Notes: generated by a model from the sequence alone, not told the origin. Shown: positions 27,289 through 39,969, numbered from the stretch's first letter. The stretch is DNA of 64,000 bases from Macrobrachium rosenbergii (GCF_040412425.1 NC_089749.1:37852070-37916069); one strand, 5' to 3'. Translations and numbers: made by a program.

Positions 27289-28011
<723 letters not shown>

Positions 28012-28039
28012 GTATATATACTGTACATATAAATATATA

Positions 28040-29610
28040 GAGCGGCTATGGTTTACCCGGGCAACCCTGCATTCGGCCAGTTTTCTAGTAAGTACCTACC
28101 ATTAGATGGCAGTAAGCTCTGACAATAGAACTGGCGGAACGGCACACAACAAAAATGGTGGACAGATGAAGACTGTGAAGCCGGTGGTTGTTAGCAGTCA
28201 TTTTTACACAATTCTGATCAGAGTTTCACTGGGGCAGAACGGCACTGCATGCCTTATCCGCTTTTTGACTGATTCTTGGAAGGCACATATATTCTGGCAA
28301 GAGGTCATATTGCACTAGCCACAGGGGTTACAAGGGGGAAAATTGTACCCCTAACATCTAGTTATCGACGATTTACTATCCTAACCAAGAGAATCCTACC
28401 ATACCCCCCTTATATTATATAAATAAAAAACACATGTACCATATTCGAAATTGGAATTGTTGGACCAATCTGGCAAGTCGATTCTTCTTTTGTTTTCGAC
28501 CACGGGCTGTTCCGTTTGTACGGCGACGTGTGCTCTTTGAGCGTCGCCGGAACCAGAACGAATTTTTCTTGGCGTTGACTCCACTTTAACTAATGGATAT
28601 GTCCGTTTAATAAGTTCTAGAAAAGCTTTGAACGGACACTCAACATTAGAAAGATAGCTTTTTTTGATGCAATACATCTTGGTAAAACATTCCGTTTCAA
28701 CACACACCACGTGGATTTGATAGTGTTTGCGTAGATGCTTTTGTCTTTTGAATCAACGAAATTCAAGGAATGATTAATGTGCAGGTGATCTTTAAAATGC
28801 TGGCTCAATGTGTGGTATGATTTCCAGCAATCTGAAATCACAGTTGAGTCGAGATGAATATTTTTTATTAATATTGGAAGTAGTGTTTCAGCAGATCTCT
28901 CGGGAACAACTTCAAAAAACGTGTCCTTTGTTTCACGATCAATCCCGCCCAAAACCCAACAGCCCTCAACTCGCCTGCCCCTATGAAATTTTCTCTTGCC
29001 GAATTTGGACTCGTCAATCTCAACTACGTGTCCTGGTCCCCGATTTTGCGATTATCTTGCACCAAGATGTCGATACACACTTCACAAAGACTGTACCAAT
29101 CGACTGTTGTGTTTGGTGAACTGATTTTTAAGGTCATTTGCATATATTTCTGTGGTAGTTCGTGAATCCATCCGTGAATAAGGTACAGTATAGTACTAAA
29201 ACCAAGATGTGACCGGGAGAAGAATGAGCCATTCCTAATTGAAATGCTTTTTCTGCATTTTCTTAAACTGCATCGCCATGCGTTTTCATCTTTCATAAGA
29301 CTAACTGTTCCTTCCTTACACTGTTCACACAGACCACTAAAATCGCCGAAAAGGCCACTTTTCATCAGAAACAAACGCAGTTCATTTTCATTGTCACATA
29401 ATTTCACCAAATCAATAATAGTCACCTGGTTTGCAGCGGCAAATTGAATGTGATAGGGATGAGAAGACGCCATGTTAACTGTTTGAACTATGTGCTAGAA
29501 TGGTCCAGCTCGGTCAGGTCGCTAGGTCGGGTAGGCTCGGGGTCGAACTACTTACCTGTGCGGACGGATTTGAATGTTGCGCGGTTACCCGGGTAAACGA
29601 TAAACTGCCC
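28040..29610 (-). mobile_element. Merlin-type DNA transposon
   Basis: Left GTTTACCCGGGCAACC (28051) and right inverted GTTTACCCGGGTAACC (29583-29598) match at 15 of 16 bases, with weaker similarity extending about 10 bp outward. The candidate flanking duplication AAATATATA (28031-28039 and 29611-29619) is 9 bp, as expected for Merlin (8-9 bp), but it lies in TA-rich DNA and could be chance. The interior encodes an ISXO2/IS1595-like transposase on the minus strand. Confidence 0.75.
28396..29473 (-). pseudogene. Merlin transposase (ISXO2/IS1595-like DDE), frameshifted
   Basis: The start ATG at 29473 gives a zinc-ribbon-like N-terminus with CEQC (about residue 48) and CSLRKC. The catalytic domain begins VEIDESKFGKRK (first Asp) at about 29010 but in a shifted frame: one base is missing near 29024, where the first frame ends. 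The second catalytic Asp lies in ISDCWKSY (about 28830). The third acidic position, in NTIKSTW (28716-28718), is Lys (codon AAA) where the family has Glu, so catalysis would be lost even with the frame intact. A second frame change near 28690 leads into a CPFKAFLELIKRTYPL tail. This is a decayed transposase that once moved the surrounding element. Confidence 0.85.
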
Positions 29611-29639
29611 AAATATATATATGTGCGTGTGTGTGTATA

Positions 29640-30440
<801 letters not shown>

Positions 30441-30908
30441 AAATGACTGTTCGCATAGCGGTTGCAACCGCGCGGTTGTGAAGTATAATGGCAGAGCACA
30501 GAGGTGTACACACACCACCGCGCGTTTTGTTATCCGCTGCGGCAACCGCGCGACACGAGTTTCCTTGACAACCGCGCCATTCGAGATTCACGCGTTGACT
30601 ATTGTCTGTTCAGGTGACCGACTCCGAGCGGATCCGCCTCCACCACATGTCAAAAGGGAGACGAGTTGCTTTGACGCCGACCTTCTTTGATGAAGTTGAA
30701 AGACGTCCATCCTTGTGGGAAATGACATCAGATGATTATGAGGACAAACTAGAAAAGAAAAAGTGTTGGGGGGAACTATTTGAAATTTTCTACAATTCTG
30801 AAAAAAACTCAGGACAAAACAAATCGTAATTATATTCATATTTTATTGAATTTCTGAGCTTATATAATAATTAGTGAACCGCGCGGGTAACGCCATAATG
30901 TGGACCGT
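30441..30908 (+). mobile_element. Short GC-rich element carrying a MADF fragment (Harbinger-derived?)
   Basis: Left end atagcggttgcaaccgcgcg and the inverted right end atggcgttacccgcgcggtt are similar, giving imperfect terminal inverted repeats around AACCGCGCGGTT-type cores at about 30458 and 30880. The interior has a MADF-like reading frame. MADF/Myb-like second proteins are typical of PIF/Harbinger transposons, so a deletion derivative is likely. No transposase is visible. Confidence 0.4.
30647..30829 (+). CDS. MADF-domain fragment
   Basis: From ATG 30647 the frame gives LTPTFFDEVERRPSLWEMTS, then DDYEDKLEKKKCWGELFEIF, and stops at 30829. Phe-hydrophobic spacing, RPSLW and a second Trp in xxCWGELxEIF match the first two helices of the MADF (Myb/SANT-like, BESS-associated) DNA-binding domain. 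The third helix and the rest are missing: the ORF is 60 codons against about 85 for a full domain. An in-frame ATG lies upstream at 30602. Most likely a remnant of the DNA-binding protein of a Harbinger-type transposon. Confidence 0.5.
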   Translation: MSKGRRVALTPTFFDEVERRPSLWEMTSDDYEDKLEKKKCWGELFEIFYNSEKNSGQNKS

Positions 30909-31559
30909 TCAGGGTTAGATTAACCATTAAGCAAATAAGCACATGCTTAGGGCATCAAGGGAATGGGGCACCACAGAAATTTTCCATTGCGTGCCATGGG
31001 TCATATATATGGTGCAATAGGCTACTGCAGATGGTGCAGCCGAACCAGCATCCGCAAAAGGGGACCCCTACTTAAATGTCAAAATGACATACAGATATAA
31101 GTATCGAATAATAACAAGAGCACTCATGCAGAGAGTGCAGACCTCCGCCAAGGATCATAAAATCGAAGGAAAAAATCGCTCCGTATATATGAAAGCTGGG
31201 GAAACTTTGTTTGCAATCTGTGAAATTTGTATACAATATGTACAGCGTCAGTGGAAAAAAAAACACACGCACATACATACTCCGACAAAAGCATAACCTC
31301 CTTGGCGGAAGTAAAAATAATAATAATAGTCATGATAGAGGTTAATGATATACGTTAATCTTGGGAATGCAACAAAATTATAAAATGGTAAGTTTAACTG
31401 GCCCACGGTCCTCAGGTGACCATTCTTGTCTCACTGCTACTGTAAGTCTCGTTCATGGCGGCTGTCCCGTTCAGTCGTCCACTGAGAATGAAACTGCAAA
31501 TTCAGGAAGAATGTGATCACTGGGAACGTGTTGAGGCGTGTCATAGCTGTTATTCGTGT

Positions 31560-33160
31560 GTTAGCTGAAGATGGCTTCAGGCTTTTCGAGGAACAGAAGA
31601 AAGGTTTTGATTCCTGCAGAATGGGTATTTTTTAGGGCTGCTTCAGCTCATAAGCCAGTTTGATCCATTTTTAGCAGGCTATATTTCGAAATATGGAAAG
31701 TCTGGCAAAGGAAATCCTTCTTACCTGTCCAAAACCACCTGTGAGGAACTCATTCAACTAATGACACAGAAGGTCCATGGCAGACGCTCACTTGTAGGCG
31801 AAGTAAAATCTTCTGGTTGTTTTAGTTTGTCAAATGATTCAACATACCAGATCTATCACATCGCGATCAGAAGCGTTGTACTTAGGTACTTCAAAGATGG
31901 ACAACCTATTGGACCTTTTTAACCTTTCTGGAAATGAAAAGCCATACCAGTGAGGAAATGGCAAATCAGGTGTTGCAGTTTGCTCTATATGTCCTGTGCA
32001 ACTCATTCACTAAATCTGGTAAGCCGAAGTGCTGTTGACTGCTGTCAAACGCAGTAAATTTCTTGTCTACAGTGCAATTATTCTATATCTTTTTTCAGCC
32101 TCAAGCAGGCGGTGGAAAATTCTTAAAGGTTGTATTGGAAATGAAAGTGTCTTAAATCCCTCTCTGATACCAGATGGGAGGCACATTCTATGACTACAGC
32201 AGCAATTTTGAAATCTTTGCCTAAAATTTTAGAAGCACTAGAATACCAGTCACAAAAGGGAGACGCTAGAAGAGAAGCAAATGATATTGCAGATAAGATG
32301 CAAGAGCCAGAATTCTTTTCATGTTGAATTTCTGGAATGAGATTTTGCAGAATTTTCACAGAGTAAGCCAAGTTCTACAAAATGAGGATGTGAACTTAAG
32401 AACATGTGCAGTTCTGTATGTATCATTAGCTGACCAACTGTGCACTTCACGAGATGAATCTGAAAGATATGAAGCAGCTACAAAGGAAATGCTACCAGAT
32501 GATGACTACAAGGCAACAACATCTCGCACCCATATCAGAAAGAGGGCACCCAATGACCGAGATGCGCCAGAAGTATACCTGAATGCCAGAGGTAAATTTC
32601 GTACCACCACCTTCGACACAATTGCTGCATGGCAAACTTCAAACTGAGATGAACAGAAGAGGAGAGATATACAAAGAAATAGCAGAGAGCTTTTCTTTTC
32701 TAAGTGGTGTGCCACTTAATGTCACTTCATTATGATACTAATACTGAAAGGTATTCCAAGTGCTGTCAAAAGCTGACTGACGCTTACCCAGAGGACTTCA
32801 AAAGTAATTTCTCAGCTGAGCTTCAGCAGTTTCATTCACATGTGCGCCATAAGTTCAGTGCAACAAAAAATGTAAAAACAAGATTCAGTCATGCTGAACG
32901 TTATCAAATAATTGTAGAAGACGATATGGACTGTGCCGTTCCAAATGTTGACATGGCTTTCGTATATTTTTAACATCAAAATGGTCACAAATTGCTCAAA
33001 TGAGCGTTTTTTTTCTCAGTTGAAGTATATTAAAAATCCCATCAGAACAACTATGCAACAAGGCGGGCTGGATGCCTTACCTCTATTCAGTATAGAAGCA
33101 GATGTGTTACGTAAGATTAGTTGTGAGGATCTGATCAAAGACTTTGCAATTAAAACAAGT
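31560..33160 (+). pseudogene. hAT transposase (DUF4371/ZMYM-type with C-terminal dimerisation domain), degenerate
   Basis: In scattered frames I read IPDLSHRDQKRC (about 31850), SHTSEEMANQVLQFALYVLC (about 31945-32005), FWNEILQNFHRVSQVLQNED (32330-32395), SRTHIRKRAPNDRDAPEVYL (32522-32581) and VTNCSNERFFSQLKYIKN (about 32977-33037), then PLFSIEADVLRKISCEDLIK (about 33080-33140). The last block matches the hAT dimerisation domain (NERxFSxLKxIK, then LSIExD). The middle matches the DUF4371-containing hAT transposases often annotated as zinc finger MYM-type or 52 kDa repressor-like. At least five frame changes and stops. The N-terminal zinc finger was not identified. Confidence 0.7.
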
Positions 33161-33567
33161 AAAAAATGCGCCGAAGTTTCTTCTGTGCAATCGAGTTTTC
33201 TGTACAGCCGCTACGGCGGATAATCAAGGCCATCAAAAATAGATCTATCTTTCGGTGGTCTCGGTGTAATACTGTATGAGCGGCGACCCATGAAACTTTA
33301 ACCACGGCCCGGTGGTGGCCTATCCTATATCGTTGCCAGAAGCACGATTATGACAAGCTTTAACCTTAAATAAAATAAAAACTACTGAGGCTAGAGGGCT
33401 GCAATTTGGTATTTGATGATTGGAGGGTGGATGATAAACATACCGATTTGCAGCCCTCTGGCCTCACTAGGTTTTAAGATCTGAATGGGGACAGAAAAAG
33501 TGCGGACAGAATAAAGTGCGAGCGAACAGCTAAAGTCGGCACAATACTTTTCCTTTACAGAAAACTA
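33157..33567 (+). repeat. Multi-hairpin dispersed repeat, copy 2
   Basis: Second copy of the repeat at 21455-21849, starting AAGTAAAAAATGCGCCG and ending in a GAAAACTAAAA hairpin. It abuts the end of the hAT transposase frame. Confidence 0.85.
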
Positions 33568-33789
33568 AAAAAGCAGGAGAAAACTTTTCGAATATAAATA
33601 AAGTGGAGATATACAAAAATAAACATTATTTCCCATCATTTTATTTCGATCAATAAAATTTTATTTTATGGTTTATTATTGTTTCTGTTTTGAATGACGT
33701 AGGCCTATATAAGGGAGCGCCAAAGTCTTTTAGTGCTAAGGGCCTCTAAGGGTCTTAGTCCGGCCCTGTGTGCACCCTCACCCTCACCA

Positions 33790-33876
33790 CTTTTTGCAGC
33801 CGCGCGGTTGGTCGTCGCCTCGTGTGGACTGCAGGACGCCGCGCCGCGCCGCCTCACTTCTTCGCCTCCTGCTCAC
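33790..33876. other. GC-rich segment with AGCCGCGCGGTTGG core
   Basis: This short, very GC-rich patch shares the CCGCGCGGTTG core with 30461-30476 on the other side of the hAT copy and contains GTGTGGACTG. It may be the far end of a Harbinger-like element into which the hAT transposon inserted. Confidence 0.35.
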
Positions 33877-33894
33877 ATGTATACGAGTATATAC

Positions 33895-33923
33895 ATATAT
33901 ATGTATATATATATATATATATA

Positions 33924-34010
<87 letters not shown>
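33895..34010. repeat. (TA)n microsatellite
   Basis: TA array with GT/GTAC interruptions. Confidence 0.95.
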
Positions 34011-34013
<3 letters not shown>

Positions 34014-34307
34014 GCAAAGCTGATTCACTCTTCTATACTCAAACAAAAAATAAAAAGTAATTATACTTCTGCAAATTTTCCAAAACAGTAAATTAACAAA
34101 ACCTATGGGATATCAAACTGGCTTATAATAACACTTTTAGTATTCTCGAGATTCCAGCGCTGTTGTGGAGATGAAACCTAAATCTTGGACACCTACAGTA
34201 GGCTTTTGGAGATGTCTGCAAAGTAAGTAAAGTCTCTGCTGAAGGGTCGGACGCGCGGGAGGTAGGAGGCTACCCATCAGGGGAGGAATGAAGATAACAA
34301 TTAAGTT

Positions 34308-34589
34308 GATGGAAAGAGAAACCCACAAGATTCTTGTGTATAATTTGTTTACTGGTAAATATTTACATATTACTTTGATCTCGAGTACTTTCAGGTCCTA
34401 ACTGTGACCCTTTTTCAAGAGATGAGGTAGTCAGGCTGGTTCAGGGCCCAGCAATCTCCAGCCTGACTACCTCATCTCTTGAAAAAGGTTCACAGTTAGG
34501 ACCTGAAAGTACTCGAGATCAAAGTAATATGTAAATATTTACCAGTAAACAAGTTATACACAAGAATCTTGTGGGTTTCTCTTTCCATC
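34308..34589. repeat. Near-perfect inverted repeat, 2 x 132 bp with 18-bp spacer
   Basis: Arms 34308-34439 and 34458-34589 are reverse complements with two mismatches seen. The inner edges are GTAGTCAGGCTGG and CCAGCCTGACTAC; the outer edges are GATGGAAAGAGAAACC and GGTTTCTCTTTCCATC. No ORF is meaningful across it. Confidence 0.95.
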
Positions 34590-36360
34590 GTCAGAAGAAA
34601 ACTGAAAAAAGTGTTTGTTTGGTTCAATTACGTTGATGACACGGAACCATTGTGCAGCCGCTTCTCTGATGAAAGGAAGAAGGCTGGAATGAAGAGTCCA
34701 GGTTGCAGAAATGGAAACATGATGCTCCTTCTCAGCTACGGCCTTTTGTTGCCGTTGTTGTAGGTCAAGGTGGTCTTATGCCAGAACAAGCTCTTACTCC
34801 CGGAGGACCACATAAATTTGCGTGTCTTCTATATTGAAGTCAACAATAGGAAATGAAAAGAACATTTACATAAATATGAAAATAATATGTAGGGCCTATA
34901 AAGCTCGAGCTTTATTGCTATGCCTAAAGAGGCTGAGAACCGTAGGCTAATCGTTTTCTGCTGCCTCAACCGACATTCTGCCCACATCCACAATGACCGA
35001 TTTCTGACACGAAGGAGATGCCGTGATTTTCACTTCATGCATCTCTTTATTCTCGTTCTCCTGTGCAGCCTGCAGCAGCAGCACTGCCCATCTTGGGGTT
35101 ATGAAGAATAGTCAACTTTTGCTTTGTAAGTTAGACCTCGGGTTAGAAATCCTAATTAACAAATGAATAGGAAATAAACATCAAAAGTTTTGCTTGGTGG
35201 AAATAAAGATATTTCCACACAAAAAATAAGTACGTTTAAATATATATAAGTAATTCGATTCATTAAAGAAAAGTAGACACTCGCATATGGCATTAATATA
35301 AAATACACTGCTAAATAGACACCATGATCGAAGGTGAAACAAAACATTGACGAATCTTTTCATCAAACGTATATTCACCGAGTGTATGTCAGGTTTTATA
35401 TTTGGCGTGAAATCCCCATTTTTAAGTAGAAAGACCGAATTCGGCCTTAGTCATTTGAGACATGCAACTCTTACTGTTCTACAAACTCTTTTAAGACTCA
35501 CTTGGGACCAGTCTGCGAATTTGGACAGATGAAAGCATCAGCTGAATGTGAATGCTACAAACTGTTTCTCCGAAGTCACAGAATCAGTCTCCAGAGCAAT
35601 CTTATTGTTCTTAGTGTCGTTTCAAAGGAACCTCCACCCTTAAACATATACAAGAATTCAGCAAAAAAAAAAAAAGCTCACTACGTTATTGGGCACTCGT
35701 TTGTGATATTCTGAATTATTTTATCTCTCTCTTTCTCTTACACACACAAACACACAAGCACGCATTTAAAGGAAATGAATGACTGATTTGGAGGCTGCAC
35801 CTTGCAATCATATAAAGCTAATTAGAGCTGTATTTACAGAAAACAATCAGAAAAACTTGTCACTGTGGCACGACTCATTGGGCTACATCTCGTTCAATAA
35901 AAATAGTATTTCTGGTATAGCCTTTTGTTTGTGTTTTCGCGGAAATAACAGCAAGATCTAAAACACTTGCTGCGATTCTAAGGTGAGTTTTTACACATTT
36001 AAAGAACTCGTAAGAAAAGTGCAAGCGCTGGCATACGGAAAGTTCAGTCTTAAAAAGTACACATCACATAATGAGGGATAATACTCGGGTATCTTGTACT
36101 CACCTGGTACATAAAGAACAAGTTAATGCTTCTGCATCAGGATCATTATAATGATCACTCAGTGACCCCTTTACTGTATAAACATTCGATTACTGATAAA
36201 ATTCTTTTCAATATTTTTCTCTCTTTTCAGCGGTAAAACAAAAAAACTGGCTTGTCTGTTGCACTCCCTTTTTTCAAAAGTGTTGCTTTTCGTATAATCT
36301 AATCGGTTTCGGTGCTCTGCTTCTCAGTTCCACGATTGATTTCAAGCTGACTATTATTTT
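34590..36360. other. No gene recognised
   Basis: AT-rich sequence; short ORFs only, no domain or splice-flanked segment found. Confidence 0.35.
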
Positions 36361-36479
36361 GTTTCTGGATTCACGTTAAATCGTTTGGAACCGACTGGTC
36401 CCGGGTGCCAGCGTCCACGCAGCCAGCACGCTTAACCCCTCCCACCGCCTGTGAACTTATCCACTGAGGAAAGAGCATG

Positions 36480-36970
36480 ATCCCCATTGGTTGTCAACAC
36501 AGAGAGCTCGCATCTTATTGGTTAATAAGGGGAGAACCGCGTTCAGGAAACGCCTATTATGTACGCCATTGGTTATATTGCTAGAGGATCAAAAAGATAC
36601 CGTTAAGTGCCAAGGTTATCTTTTACTAAGACTATTTGTACAAAGAGTACAAAAGCAGATTAATATCGACCATTTGCTTGAAAGAAATATGATCACGCTA
36701 TTATAGCAGTCAGATATGAAGGAAACCCTATAGGTTGCATTAATCCACTCGAGTTCCAGCTGGGAGAGAGACCTACCGTTTTGTCACGCCCTTTTGATAT
36801 TGATCGGAGACGATGGTGGTTACCAAGTAAGAATAAGCTCCCTTGCGCTAAGTCATTATGGAGCTCGGACTTCCCTTCCATAAGAGCGATTTTTCCTGAA
36901 CCATCCTTTTGAGGAGTGGAATTCGATGGCGAACAAGTAGCGTTTAACGAATTCAGTCTCAGTTCGAGCT
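36480..36970 (+). promoter_or_regulatory. Candidate promoter region with three ATTGG (inverted CCAAT) boxes
   Basis: ATTGG occurs at 36486, 36517 and 36568, each followed by TT. Spacing of 31 and 51 bp resembles NF-Y-type arrays. About 390 bp downstream TCAGTCTCAGTTCG (36955) resembles an arthropod initiator, and CAACAG|GTGTGA at about 36997 could be a donor. The segment 36360-37000 is less AT-rich than its flanks. No coding exon is attached, so this is weak. Confidence 0.25.
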
Positions 36971-37095
36971 GCGCACTGAAGGGAGCCGCCCCAACAGGTG
37001 TGATGACTCGCTTTCAGCCTGCAGCAGAACAAGCCAAAAAAAATTAAAATCTGTAAATATCGTATACTCAGTAGCGTCTAACAGTAACAGCTCTA

Positions 37096-37107
37096 CTACC
37101 ACTATTG

Positions 37108-37191
<84 letters not shown>

Positions 37192-37200
37192 TAAATAATA
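37096..37200. repeat. (ACT)n-(AAT)n microsatellite
   Basis: ACT units at about 37110-37145, then AAT to about 37188. Shorter AGC/AGT runs follow at about 37340-37385. Confidence 0.95.
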
Positions 37201-37715
37201 AATAGATAAATAAATAAATGTGGTACAGAAATCAACATGTGCTTTATATGTCAGCTCAGAGACACTAAAAAATAAGTGAAGACTACAAAATAAAACAGCA
37301 AGATGAGAGCTTTGTAACACTTATGCTAATGATGATAACAGCAGCAGCAGCAGTAGTAGTATTAGTAGTAGTAATATTAGTAATTTATACTTGCTATGGT
37401 AACGATAGATTTATTTGACGTTATTGATCAGGCTTATCATACAGTGGATCAGTTGGTAAACAGCCAGTCCACTAATGATAGCAATCAGTGCAAGGGAAAT
37501 AAAAAAAAAAGGCATTGATAACAATTATGGCAACAAAAATAACAAAATTAAGGTAGCATTAGCAAATTCAGCAGACCAAAACAGTTCAGGAAGAGGCAAA
37601 CTGAAAATCTAAAATATAAATAGTCTGCACTTGTAAACGTAGGCTCTACGCAACAGGACACAAGAATGAACAACAGCAGTCAACCTTCCCTGGAGAAGAT
37701 GATAATAATAATAAT

Positions 37716-37732
37716 ATCAGGCTTCGGGTAAA
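37716..37732. repeat. Target-site duplication of SINE copy 1 (left)
   Basis: atcaggcttcgggtaaa matches atcaggctttgggtaaa at 38196-38212 with one difference. Confidence 0.85.
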
Positions 37733-38195
37733 AGAGCCTCGATGGCCAGGTCGGTAGAGCAGCAGCTTCGAACTTCATAGAGGTATGTGGCGCGGGTTCA
37801 AATCCGCATCCGACTGGTCAGAGAGGTGGACACTTTGCTATCCATGTAGACACCCCAGGATTATGTATATAATCAACAGATAGGTTTGCTAAAAGGAAAT
37901 GGATATTACAGACTAATACACACACAAACAAAGCCACTCCAACATCTTCTAAAAACATAACAGACACCTCACACGTCTCGAACTGTCCACCTAGCCGCTC
38001 AACTCTCCTCGCTGCTGGGAGAAAGGGAGCTGGGGATTTGGAATGATACATGTACATGCGCTACCAGGGTCTAAGCGATGTCAGGCAGGGCAGCCGATTG
38101 AGACTACAGTCTACCCCAAAGCCAAATCAAAGTCCTTCAAAGAAGGCATCGTGCTTACCCCCATACAAAAAATGGGAAAAGCACGTTAAAAGAAG
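37733..38195 (+). mobile_element. tRNA-derived SINE, copy 1 (full length)
   Basis: The head has a pol III A box (TGGCCAGGTCGG) and a perfect B box (GGTTCAAATCC, about 37796), giving a tRNA-like 5' region of about 75 bp. The body ends GGGAAAAGCACGTTAAAAGA. A 17-bp target duplication flanks the element, as expected for LINE-mediated insertion. It is about 85-90% similar by eye to the copy at 39176-39656. Confidence 0.9.
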
Positions 38196-38289
38196 ATCAG
38201 GCTTTGGGTAAAGTTCGTTCTCAGGAAGCAACCACAGACCTTAAAATAATACAGGCAGAACACCATGAATCGTACTTGTTACTCGGTGA

Positions 38290-38480
38290 CTAAAATTGCA
38301 CAAAGCTTTTGTCGTCAATGTTCAGTGCCGTTGCATCACCTAGATCTTACATTATAAAGTCCCCTGACTGGACACAGGAATGTTAGGTCTTCTCGTGTAC
38401 CAGTTCCAGTTGCTGGTTTCCAAAAATATTATTTCACTGTTCTTCAGAGTGGTTGAGGAATCTAGGGAGCACAATGAAAC
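38290..38480 (+). repeat. Dispersed repeat, inverted relative to 42530-42720
   Basis: Sequence from ACAAAGCTTTTGTCGTCAAT to about GGAATCTAGGGAGCACAATG is found reverse-complemented at 42720-42530 with moderate divergence. Confidence 0.65.
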
Positions 38481-38774
38481 ATGGCCTGGATCTTGGTCAC
38501 ACTGTCAGTTATATCTACTGTAATTTGGCTTCATACCTGCAGTCAGTATCACTAAGGAGCCAGAAACCCTGCCTGAGGGGACCCGTCGGCTGTGGCAGAT
38601 GTTTTAGAACTGATCCTCGCAAAGAATGTATCAAAACCCTATTAACCCCATATGAAACATTAATAAAGATATATTTAGAGCAGAAAGCCTTAGAACCTCT
38701 TGAGCACTGCACCAAGAGCCACCAGATTTGCTGAGCAGCAGCACCACTCTGCAGTAAATGTACCATGCTGCTGA

Positions 38775-38918
38775 ACTTCTCAGTTCCAGAGGTCTTTTAT
38801 TCCTCAAACTGTTGGACTGTGGAACAGTCTCCCTGAGGATGTCTTGCAATTAGAACCTCAAAAGCTCAAGCGAAGGTGTAATGCATTACCACCCCAAAAT
38901 AATTCATCTTCTATTTAA
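38775..38918 (+). pseudogene. LINE ORF2 C-terminal fragment
   Basis: A 47-codon open frame reads TSQFQRSFIPQTVGLWNSLP, then EDVLQL, and ends in TAA at 38916-38918. The SFIPxTVxLWNSLPxxV motif is the hallmark C-terminal signature of CR1/Jockey-type LINE proteins. Upstream sequence is too decayed to extend. Confidence 0.65.
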
Positions 38919-39084
38919 CTAATTTCTTTGCATTTTATCTGTTTATTCATTAATTTATTAATTTAATCTTTCATCTTTTCTAATAACTGATCTCTTTTTT
39001 AAATGAGCGCCACATTCTTTGGAAGCTTGAATTTGAAGTCAATAGCCACTGTAGGGTTGTTCCTTATGAACAGAGGTTTATCTT

Positions 39085-39088
<4 letters not shown>

Positions 39089-39157
<69 letters not shown>

Positions 39158-39158
39158 T
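39089..39158. repeat. (AAT)n microsatellite
   Basis: About 22 AAT units, directly upstream of the SINE insertion. Confidence 0.95.
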
Positions 39159-39175
39159 GACTAGTTCTAATAATT
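39159..39175. repeat. Target-site duplication of SINE copy 2 (left)
   Basis: gactagttctaataatt is repeated exactly at 39657-39673. Confidence 0.95.
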
Positions 39176-39656
39176 GGAGCCTCGATGGCACAGATGGTTA
39201 CAGCAGCAGCTTCGGACTTCGTATAGGTCTGTGGCGCAGGTTCAAATCCGCAGCCGACTGATCAAGAGGCGGACACTTTGCTATCCGTGTAGACACCCCG
39301 GGATTATGTATGTAATCAACGGATAGGTTTGCTTAAAAAGCAAATGGGTGCTACAGACTAAATAAAAACACAAAACAAAGCCACTCCAACATCTTCTAAA
39401 AACATAACAAACATCTCACATGTCTCGAACTCTCAACCTACCCGCGCAACAACTTCTCGCTGCTGGGAGAAAGGGCGTTGGGTCTGGTATGATACATGTA
39501 TCATATGCTACCGGGGTCTAAGCGATGTCAGGCAGGGCAGCCGATCGAGACTACGGTCTACCCCAAAAGCCAAATCAAAAGTCCTTCAAAAGAAGGCATC
39601 GTGCTTACCCCATACAAAAATGGGAAAAAAGCACGTTAAAAGAAGAAGAAGAAGAA
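39176..39656 (+). mobile_element. tRNA-derived SINE, copy 2 (full length)
   Basis: Same element as 37733-38195: A box region GATGGCACAGATGG, B box GGTTCAAATCC (about 39239), and the same body. The tail (AAG)n ends at an exact 17-bp target duplication. The perfect duplication suggests this copy is younger than copy 1. Confidence 0.95.
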
Positions 39657-39969
39657 GACTAGTTCTAATAATTATTTCTGAATAAGTGAAAGAATATTGG
39701 TCCACGTTTTATTTCAAGGGTTTCTAGATCAAACACACCTTCCACAGAAAGACTGTTGCTGATCCTCCAAAGCGCAGACCCTGTGTCAGTCCTAAACTAT
39801 ATCTTCAGGTGAGTTTACACTAGGGTTTACACTAGGCTTCACAGCACGCTTCATAAGTCACCTCTGCCAGCATGTGCCTGCCCACCTTGGTGACCCATCA
39901 TGCTGCATAGCACATTTTGCCTCCATTACGTGAGGGCTGCGACCGGCAGCAGTAGCTTCCTGACAGCTA

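Larger units (their letters stand above)
30910..33768 (+). mobile_element. Degenerate hAT transposon
   Basis: Left end CAGGGTTAGATTAA (30910) and inverted right end CAGGGCCGGACTAA (33755-33768) match at 10 of 14 positions, and all four differences are transitions. CAGGGCCGGATTAA-like termini are common in hAT elements. The interior contains a decayed hAT transposase ending in a dimerisation domain. The expected 8-bp duplication is not evident (GGACCGTT versus TGTGCACC). A multi-hairpin repeat has inserted at 33157-33567. Confidence 0.65.

Noticed and set aside
28396..29473. Bacterial contamination or horizontally acquired insertion sequence, because the transposase is ISXO2-like
   Set aside because: Merlin is the eukaryotic DNA transposon superfamily with this transposase; termini, base composition and flanking TA arrays fit the host genome.
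37733..37815. Functional tRNA gene
   Set aside because: A and B boxes are present but the cloverleaf is not convincing, and the sequence is the head of a repeated SINE with target duplications.
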